Shown: positions 5,243-9,970 of the stretch, in pieces
Layout of the letters: each line of letters opens with the position of its first letter
Numbering within the stretch: position 1 is the first letter of the stretch
NCBI GenBank assembly: GCA_004551905.1
Contig: SFPL01000030.1
Span: 1-9,970 of the forward strand
Reading direction: 5' to 3'
Origin: Lentisphaeraceae bacterium
GTDB lineage: Bacteria > Verrucomicrobiota > Kiritimatiellia > RFP12 > UBA1067
Length of the DNA stretch: 9,970 nt
Notes under the pieces: model-generated
What the model was told of the DNA's origin: nothing
The model's input: only the letters and a program-made list of their open reading frames with translations
The model's database searches: none
Translations under genes and position numbers: made by a program

Positions 5243-6717
5243 TGAAGCTCTTCGACGCATTCCGGGGACACCGGGAGCAACGCCCGGACGAGCCGGCGTT
5301 CATGATCGCCTCCGGCGACCGGGCGCTGCCTATCTCGTGGCGCCAGTTCACCGACGACATCGCCGTCATCGCCTGGCTCATCGACAAGCACGAGGTGAAG
5401 ACCGTCGCGCTCATCGGCGAGAACTCCTACGAGTGGATGGCGACCCATGCCGCGTGCCTGTTCACCGGTACGAAGGTGGTGCCGCTGGACGTGAACCTGG
5501 ATGCGGAGGATATCTCGCGGCGCCTCAAGTTCGTCGGCGCCGACGTGCTGGTGCACTCATCGCTCTACGCCGACAAGGCGCACGAGGTCGCCGCGATGAC
5601 CCCGGGGCTCAAGACCGGTGGCTTCGGCACGCGCAAGACCGACCTCGTGCTCAACGCCGGCCACCTCGCGATCAAGGCCGGCTTCAAGACCATCTGGCAG
5701 CGCCCCTGCCGCGTCCGCGACGGCGAGACGGCGATGATCGTCTTCACCAGCGGCACCACCTCGGAGCCGCGCGGCGCGGAGCTGACCGTCGCCGGCATCG
5801 AGGCCTTCGCCGACTCCACCGCGATTTCGCTCCCGATGCAGCCTGGCGAGCGTTCGCTGATGGTGCTGCCGCTCCACCACATCTTCGGCGTCTGCGTCGC
5901 CTACCTGCTGCTCTCGCGCGGCGTGGTGCCCGGCGTCTGCCCGGACTTCCGCCGCCTCTACGACGCGGTCGAGCGCTTCGCCGCCGACTACCTCTTCCTG
6001 GTGCCGGCGCTGGTGGACGTGCTCGCCGGCAAGATCGAGCGCCGCGGCCGCAGTGCCGAGGAGGCGCTCGGCTATCCGCTCCGCTGGATACTCTCCGGAG
6101 GGGCGGCGATGCCGCGCCGCGTCTACGAGCGCATGACCGCGCTCGGGGTGAAGGTGCTCTGCGGCTACGGGCTAACCGAGACCACCGCGCTTTATTCGAT
6201 GGATCCGAGCGACGGCGAGATCGCCGTCGGCAGCGCCGGACGCCGTTCGCTGCTGCCGACCTGCGAGACCAAGGTCTCTGCCTCTGGCGAGCTGCTCACG
6301 CGCGGACCCGGGGTGATGAAGGGGTATTTCAGGAACCCGGAGAAGACCGCTGCGGCGATCGACGCGGACGGCTGGCTCCACACCGGCGACATCGGCCGCA
6401 TCGACGAGGCCGGTAACGTCTGGATTACCGGGCGCGCCTCGCGCACGATCATCCTCTCGTCCGGTAAGAAAATCGCCCCGGAGGAACTGGAGGAAAAACT
6501 CCACGCCATCCCCGGCGTCCTGGAGGCGGTGGTTTCCGGCGACGGCGAGTCGCGCGAGATCCGCGCCGAGGTCTACGCCAGCATTCCCGAGGACGCGGTT
6601 CGTCGCGCGGTGGGCGAACTCAACCTGCGCCTTCCGGTCTACAAGCGCATCGGCACGGTGACGACGAGAAACGAGCCGTTCCCGCGTACTTCGTCGGGGA
6701 AGATCAAGTACTCATGA
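5242..6717 (+). CDS. AMP-forming acyl/aryl-CoA ligase family protein (ANL superfamily)
   Basis: A 491-residue adenylate-forming enzyme that activates a carboxylic acid with ATP and passes it to CoA or another thiol or amine acceptor; the substrate is not readable from sequence. Motifs in order: phosphate loop FTSGTTSEPRG (168-178), PLHHIFG (210-216), the LSGGAAMP stretch (284-291), YGLTET (309-314), GWLHTGDIGRID (387-398 region), hinge TGRASRTII with SSGKK, and the C-terminal lysine motif PRTSSGKIKY (481-490, catalytic K487). The phosphate loop reads TTSEPRG rather than the usual TTGxPKG, a mild change. The protein ends four residues after the catalytic Lys. ATG 5242 overlaps the previous TGA (TGATG), implying coupled translation. 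A GGAGGAGG lies about 25 bases upstream, too far to be a normal ribosome site. Its position before a glycosyltransferase and sugar aminotransferase suggests a role in acylating a surface sugar or lipid; this is inference. Confidence 0.9.
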   Translation: MKLFDAFRGHREQRPDEPAFMIASGDRALPISWRQFTDDIAVIAWLIDKHEVKTVALIGENSYEWMATHAACLFTGTKVVPLDVNLDAEDISRRLKFVGADVLVHSSLYADKAHEVAAMTPGLKTGGFGTRKTDLVLNAGHLAIKAGFKTIWQRPCRVRDGETAMIVFTSGTTSEPRGAELTVAGIEAFADSTAISLPMQPGERSLMVLPLHHIFGVCVAYLLLSRGVVPGVCPDFRRLYDAVERFAADYLFLVPALVDVLAGKIERRGRSAEEALGYPLRWILSGGAAMPRRVYERMTALGVKVLCGYGLTETTALYSMDPSDGEIAVGSAGRRSLLPTCETKVSASGELLTRGPGVMKGYFRNPEKTAAAIDADGWLHTGDIGRIDEAGNVWITGRASRTIILSSGKKIAPEELEEKLHAIPGVLEAVVSGDGESREIRAEVYASIPEDAVRRAVGELNLRLPVYKRIGTVTTRNEPFPRTSSGKIKYS

Positions 6718-7769
6718 AGGTCGTCCACCTCGTGCCCGCGATGGAGCAGGGCGGCGTCGAGAGCGTCGTCCGTGACCTCAACCGTGCGCTCGCCAGAGCC
6801 GGGCACGAGAGCGTCGTCGTCTCCGTCGGCGGCGCGCTTGCGTCCGTGCTGGAGGCGGACGGCGGCCGCCATGTCCGGCTCGACCTCAAGTCCAAGAACC
6901 CGCTCACCGCGATTCCTCGTGCGCTGGCGCTGCGCTCGCTGCTCCGCCGCGAGCGGCCGGACGTCGTCTGCGCCCACTCGCGCGTGCCGGCGTGGCTTTT
7001 CGTCCTCGCCAACCGCGCGCTCGGACTTCGGTGGATCTCGTTCGCCCACGGCGCGAACACCGTCTCGCGCTATTCTGCGGTAATGACCCGCGGCGACGTC
7101 GTCGCCGCGCCGTCGAAATTCCTGGCCGACTTTCTGCTCGCGAACTACGCGCGTCGCCCCGCGCCCGCTCCGCTCGCCGACCGACTGCGCGTCGTCCCGC
7201 CATGCGTGGACCTCGCGCGCTTCGACCCGGCGCGCGTCGACCCCGCCGCCGTCGCTGCGCTACGCCGCGAATGGGGCGTCGGGGAAGGGGACTTCGTCAC
7301 CATGGCCGTCGGGCGGCTTACGCCGGTAAAGGGACTCGACGCGCTGGTGCGCGACTTTGCCGCGCAGGCGTTCGGACGCCGCGACCGCCGGCTCGTGCTC
7401 GTCGGTCGCGAAGACCGCCGCCACCGCGGCTACGTCTCGTCGCTGCGGCGGCTCGCGGCAGAGCTCGGCGTCGACGGGCAGGTGGTGTTCGCCGGTGCGC
7501 AGGAGAAGGTGCCGGAATGCCTCTCCATCGCGGACGAGGTGGTCTCGGCCAACACGGTGAAGCCGGAGTCGTTCGGGCTTTCTGTCGCCGAGGCGCTGGC
7601 GATGAACCGACCCGTGCGGCTGCTGAGGCATTTCGGCGGCGCGGCGGAGATCGTCGACGCGGTGGCGGCGGCGGGCGCGCCTTCGCCGCGCGAGGCGGTG
7701 CGCTCGCTCTATTCCTTCGAGGCGTTCTCCACGCGCGCGCTGGAACTATTTCGGGAGGCATCGACATGA
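6714..7769 (+). CDS. GT4-family glycosyltransferase (GT-B fold)
   Basis: A 351-residue nucleotide-sugar-dependent glycosyltransferase of the GT-B fold, most like family GT4. The N-terminal domain has the acceptor-side glycine loop EQGGVESVVRDL (11-22) and SFAHG (109-113). The C-terminal donor-binding domain starts at VAVGRLTPVKG-type sequence (AVGRLTPVKG, 198-207), continues with LVLVGRED (227-234), and has the EX7E signature ESFGLSVAE (285-293) followed by RHFGGAAEIV (305-314). There is no membrane helix, so it would act at the inner face of the cytoplasmic membrane or in the cytosol. The start overlaps the ligase stop (ATGA) and the stop overlaps the next start (ATGA), a tight operon arrangement. 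It probably adds a sugar to a surface glycan or lipid core. The donor could be the amino sugar made with the next gene, but neither donor nor acceptor can be read from the sequence. Confidence 0.9.
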   Translation: MKVVHLVPAMEQGGVESVVRDLNRALARAGHESVVVSVGGALASVLEADGGRHVRLDLKSKNPLTAIPRALALRSLLRRERPDVVCAHSRVPAWLFVLANRALGLRWISFAHGANTVSRYSAVMTRGDVVAAPSKFLADFLLANYARRPAPAPLADRLRVVPPCVDLARFDPARVDPAAVAALRREWGVGEGDFVTMAVGRLTPVKGLDALVRDFAAQAFGRRDRRLVLVGREDRRHRGYVSSLRRLAAELGVDGQVVFAGAQEKVPECLSIADEVVSANTVKPESFGLSVAEALAMNRPVRLLRHFGGAAEIVDAVAAAGAPSPREAVRSLYSFEAFSTRALELFREAST

Positions 7770-8929
7770 TCCACTTCAATCGTCCGTACATGACCGGCGT
7801 CGAGACGGAGTACATCCGCCAGGCTGTCGACGGCGGCAAGATTTCCGGCAACGGGGAATTCACCCATCGCTGCCAGGAATTCTTCGAGCGGAGGTACGGC
7901 TTCGGCAAGTGCCTGCTCACCACCTCCTGCACCGACGCGCTGGAGATGGCGGCGATCCTCTCCGGGGTTGGTCCGGGCGACGAGGTGATCGTGCCTTCCT
8001 ACACCTTCGTGTCCAGCGCGCTCGCGTTCGTGCGCCAGGGCGCGACGATCGTCTTCGCCGACAGCCGCGCCGACCAGCCCAACATTGACGAGCAGTCGCT
8101 CGAGTCGCTCGTCACCTCGCGCACCAAGGTGATCGTGCCCGTCCACTACGCCGGCTGCGCCTGCGACATGGACGCGGTCATGGCCGTCGCGGAGCGGCAT
8201 GGGCTGATTGTTGTCGAGGACGCCGCGCAGGCGGTGGACTCCTTCTACACCGGCGCGGACGGACGCCGCCGCGCGCTCGGGTCGATCGGCCACCTCGCCG
8301 CCTTCTCCTTCCACGAGACGAAGAACGTGATCTCTGGCGAGGGCGGCATGCTCGTCGTCAACGACCAGCGCTTCGCGCGCCGCGCCGAGATAATCTGGGA
8401 GAAGGGCACCAACCGCGCGGAGTTCTTCCGCGGCGAGGTGAACAAGTACGGCTGGGTGGACGTCGGCAGCTCGTTCCTGCCCACCGAGGTCGTGAGCGCG
8501 TTCCTCTGGGCGCAGCTGGAGCACCTGGACGAGATCCAGGCCGAGCGCCGTCGTCTCTGGGAGCGGTACCTCGGGTTCTTCTCGGGGATCGACCTCGCCG
8601 CGCTCGGCGTGTCGCTGCCGGTCATTCCCGCCGGCGCCACCAACAACGCGCACATGTTCTACCTGCTCTTCCCCGACCTTGCGCGACGCAGCGGCTTCAT
8701 CGCGAAGATGCGCGAGCGCGGCGTCCTCGCGGTGTTCCACTACCTGCCGCTCCATTCGTCCGAATTCTACCGGGAATACTCGAAGACCAATCGTCCGAGC
8801 GTCCCCGAGCGCGAGCTTCCCAACTGCGACCGCTACGCCGACACCCTCGTCCGCCTGCCGCTCTACTGCGGCCTCGCGCCGGACCAGGACGCCGTCCTCG
8901 CCGCCGCGAAGGAATCGCTTGCGCAGTAG
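7766..8929 (+). CDS. rffA: dTDP-4-amino-4,6-dideoxygalactose transaminase (WecE/RffA-like)
   Basis: A PLP-dependent sugar aminotransferase of the DegT/DnrJ/EryC1 family. From memory it matches E. coli WecE (RffA) along its whole length (387 versus about 376 residues): GNGEFTHRCQ, LLTTSCTDALEMAA, GDEVIVPSYTFVS, VIVPVHYAG, VEDAAQAV, SFHETKN, EKGTNRAEFFRG, NNAHMFY and AVFHYLPLH. The Schiff-base lysine is K186 in SFHETKN, with PLP-pyridine Asp D152. WecE transfers an amino group from glutamate to dTDP-4-keto-6-deoxyglucose to give dTDP-Fuc4N, used in enterobacterial common antigen and O-antigens. There is a small insertion (YTGADGRRRA) relative to WecE. A strong GGGAGG (7753-7758) lies seven bases before the ATG, inside the end of the glycosyltransferase gene, and the start overlaps that gene's stop (ATGA). 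RmlA/RmlB, needed to make the substrate, are not in the window. Last gene of the run. Confidence 0.93.
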   Translation: MIHFNRPYMTGVETEYIRQAVDGGKISGNGEFTHRCQEFFERRYGFGKCLLTTSCTDALEMAAILSGVGPGDEVIVPSYTFVSSALAFVRQGATIVFADSRADQPNIDEQSLESLVTSRTKVIVPVHYAGCACDMDAVMAVAERHGLIVVEDAAQAVDSFYTGADGRRRALGSIGHLAAFSFHETKNVISGEGGMLVVNDQRFARRAEIIWEKGTNRAEFFRGEVNKYGWVDVGSSFLPTEVVSAFLWAQLEHLDEIQAERRRLWERYLGFFSGIDLAALGVSLPVIPAGATNNAHMFYLLFPDLARRSGFIAKMRERGVLAVFHYLPLHSSEFYREYSKTNRPSVPERELPNCDRYADTLVRLPLYCGLAPDQDAVLAAAKESLAQ

Positions 8930-8941
8930 CCGCCGCGGCTA
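8927..8941. terminator. 15-bp inverted repeat holding both convergent stop codons
   Basis: TAGCCGC (8927-8933) and GCGGCTA (8935-8941) are perfect reverse complements around a single base. In RNA a six-pair GC-rich stem with a three-base loop would form. The left TAG is the stop of the aminotransferase gene and the right one, read on the minus strand, is the stop of the SDR gene. No T-run follows on either side, so it is not a standard intrinsic terminator. It may still act as a bidirectional pause or 3'-end protecting hairpin. Confidence 0.35.
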
Positions 8942-9697
8942 GATTACCTTCTTGGGCAACAGGCGGTTGAGGAGCTCGTTTGCGCGCCAGGGCAGGATCG
9001 ACAGCGCCCAGGTCCCGAGCCGCATCGGCCACGGGAACGCGATGAGCCCGACGTTGCGGTCGGCTCGGCCGAGGATGACGCGTGCGGCGCGGTCCGCCTC
9101 CATGAAGAACGGCATCGGGCAGGTGTTCGCGTCGGTGATGCGCGAGCGCACGAAGCCGGGACACACCACCGAGACCTTGATTCCCTCCGGCGCAAGCATT
9201 CCGCGCAGGGCGAGTCCCCAGGTCTTTACGCAGGCCTTGGTCGCCGAATAGCTCGGGCAGGCCTTGAGCGGACCGTAGCCGGCGATGGAGGCGGTGATGA
9301 CGATCTGGCGGTTCGCGCTTTCAGGACGCTTCCGCATCGCCTCGATTGCGGGGAGCACGGTGTTTACCACTCCGATTGTATTGGTGGCGAATGTGCGCCG
9401 CACGTTTGCCGCGGTCTCCTCGCCGGTCGACACTCCGGCGTTGGCGAAGACTCTTTCCAGCGGCGCGGTCTGGTCGCATTCGCCGATCCACCGTTCCACT
9501 GCGTTGGCGTCTGTCACGTCGACGACCCGGGCGAAGACTGTTGCGCAGCTTTTGGAAGCAGCGCGGCATTTCTCCGCCACGGCATTTAGCCGTGATTCAT
9601 CGCGTCCGCAGAGGAACAGTGCGTCACCGCGCGCTGCGCACGCAATCGCGAGCGCCTCGCCGATTCCAGAACTTGCCCCGGTGATCAATGTATTCAT
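8939..9697 (-). CDS. Short-chain dehydrogenase/reductase (SDR)
   Basis: A 252-residue classical SDR that would oxidise or reduce an alcohol/ketone with NAD(P)(H); the substrate is unknown. The N-terminus goes straight into the Rossmann nucleotide motif TGASSGIG (6-13). ANAG (85-88), catalytic Ser in TASIAG (S137), YSATK (Y150, K154) and CPGFV (179-183) follow, so the active site is complete. The C-terminal 40 residues (NVGLIAFPWPMRLG to LPKKVI) are unusually hydrophobic and Trp/Pro-rich for a soluble SDR, then basic. This suggests membrane association, as in SDRs acting on lipids. ATG 9697 is the only sensible start; AAAGGA lies somewhat far upstream (about 11 bases). It converges on the aminotransferase gene with nine bases between the two stops and has a separate promoter, so it is not part of that operon, though it could work on the same envelope material. 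Confidence 0.9.
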   Translation of the reverse strand: MNTLITGASSGIGEALAIACAARGDALFLCGRDESRLNAVAEKCRAASKSCATVFARVVDVTDANAVERWIGECDQTAPLERVFANAGVSTGEETAANVRRTFATNTIGVVNTVLPAIEAMRKRPESANRQIVITASIAGYGPLKACPSYSATKACVKTWGLALRGMLAPEGIKVSVVCPGFVRSRITDANTCPMPFFMEADRAARVILGRADRNVGLIAFPWPMRLGTWALSILPWRANELLNRLLPKKVI

Positions 9698-9748
9698 GCC
9701 CTGTTTGTCCTTTTGCCTTGTTCAGTCAGCACTTCACTTGTTGCCTTC

Positions 9749-9777
9749 ATTGTAACTCCGCGCCACATTTCTGTCAC
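9749..9777 (-). promoter_or_regulatory. Sigma70-type promoter for the SDR gene
   Basis: Read on the minus strand there is GTGACA (9777 to 9772), a 17-base spacer and TACAAT (9754 to 9749). Each hexamer is one mismatch from consensus and the spacing is ideal. Transcription would start near 9742, leaving a leader of about 45 bases to the ATG at 9697. The 9698-9805 gap shows nothing else beyond this promoter and the ribosome site. Confidence 0.55.
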
Positions 9778-9805
9778 TTCTATTCTTTCGCTCCCCGAGA
9801 TTCAC

Positions 9806-9970
9806 TTACCCCGCTCCCTTGGCCGTGAGCGGCTCTTCTCCCCCGCCCTCGTCTCTTTCCCCGCCTCGTTTCCCGCCTCGGTCCCCGCCCCGTTTCCAGT
9901 CACTTTCCCCCGTCCATTTCATCAGCCTCCGCCACCACCTCGATTTCGTCCGCACCGTAATCTCACGCTC
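9806..9970 (-). CDS. Partial hypothetical gene, 3' end, with Arg/Gly/Glu-rich tail
   Basis: On the minus strand one frame is open from the window edge for 54 codons to a TAA (9808 to 9806); the other two frames on this strand close quickly. The peptide begins EREITVRTKSRWWRRLMKW, then becomes low-complexity with RGG-type units (KRGGDRGGKRGGERDEGGG), and ends LTAKGAG. Such tails are typical of disordered, nucleic-acid-binding C-termini, and the basic Trp-rich part before it looks protein-like. The family is not recognisable. It would lie upstream of the SDR gene in the same direction, with a 108-base gap containing the SDR promoter. Purine-rich DNA is often open by chance, so this may be non-coding. 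Confidence 0.35.
   Translation of the reverse strand, partial: EREITVRTKSRWWRRLMKWTGESDWKRGGDRGGKRGGERDEGGGEEPLTAKGAG
9856..9892. repeat. Three imperfect 12-13 bp tandem repeats in a pyrimidine-rich tract
   Basis: Units TTTCCCCGCCTCG (9856-9868), TTTCCCGCCTCG (9869-9880) and GTCCCCGCCCCG (9881-9892) follow one another, then a partial TTTCC. A related CCCCCGCCCTCG precedes them (9840-9851). The + strand from about 9770 to 9950 is strongly pyrimidine-rich. If the minus-strand partial gene is real, these repeats encode its Gly/Arg/Lys/Glu units. Confidence 0.5.

Noticed and set aside
6992..7765. Upstream in-frame extension of the aminotransferase gene to 6992
   Set aside because: The extension is Arg-rich out-of-frame sequence of the glycosyltransferase gene. 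The WecE-like protein begins naturally at ATG 7766 with GGGAGG seven bases upstream.

Overview
This is a GC-rich (strong G/C at third codon positions), gene-dense bacterial window. An LptA/OstA-type outer-membrane lipid transport protein and a WecE/RffA-type nucleotide-sugar aminotransferase point to a Gram-negative cell with LPS-like or antigenic surface glycan. My best guess at lineage is the PVC group (Kiritimatiellota/Lentisphaerota-like), based on general gene style only and held with low confidence.

Left part, plus strand (1-3439). A short leader with a good sigma70-like promoter leads into a tiny 56-residue protein built of two near-identical Cys/His repeats. Two bases after its stop begins a large UvrD/AddA-type helicase with a C-terminal RecB-family nuclease domain and a full set of catalytic motifs. 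Past the helicase stop, the same reading frame carries a 31-codon stretch with no start codon that ends in a sliding-clamp-like peptide, QLSLPF. It looks like a cut-off tail of the helicase gene. A convergent minus-strand gene (3436-3816) encodes a C_GCAxxG_C_C-family Cys-rich protein.

Centre, plus strand (3841-8929). A compact divergent promoter region has two face-to-face extended -10 boxes. It drives the Cys-rich gene leftwards and a five-gene run rightwards: an LptA-like periplasmic protein, a stand-alone IMP-cyclohydrolase (PurH N-terminal) domain, an AMP-forming acyl/aryl ligase, a GT4 glycosyltransferase and a WecE-like dTDP-4-keto-6-deoxyglucose aminotransferase. The last four genes are joined by 1-base or 4-base stop/start overlaps (TGATG, ATGA, ATGA), so they are very probably co-transcribed and translationally coupled. 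A reasonable reading is an envelope-glycan operon: amino-sugar donor synthesis, sugar transfer, activation of an acyl or amino acid, and lipid/glycan transport. A purine enzyme is embedded in it without an obvious link.

Right part, minus strand (8927-9970). A short-chain dehydrogenase/reductase converges on the aminotransferase gene, with both stop codons lying in one 15-bp inverted repeat. It has its own promoter upstream. The last 165 bases hold what is probably the 3' end of another minus-strand gene with an Arg/Gly/Glu-rich tail; the + strand there is pyrimidine-rich with short imperfect repeats. No rRNA, tRNA, CRISPR array or insertion sequence was recognised, and no stretch over 300 bases lacks a gene.
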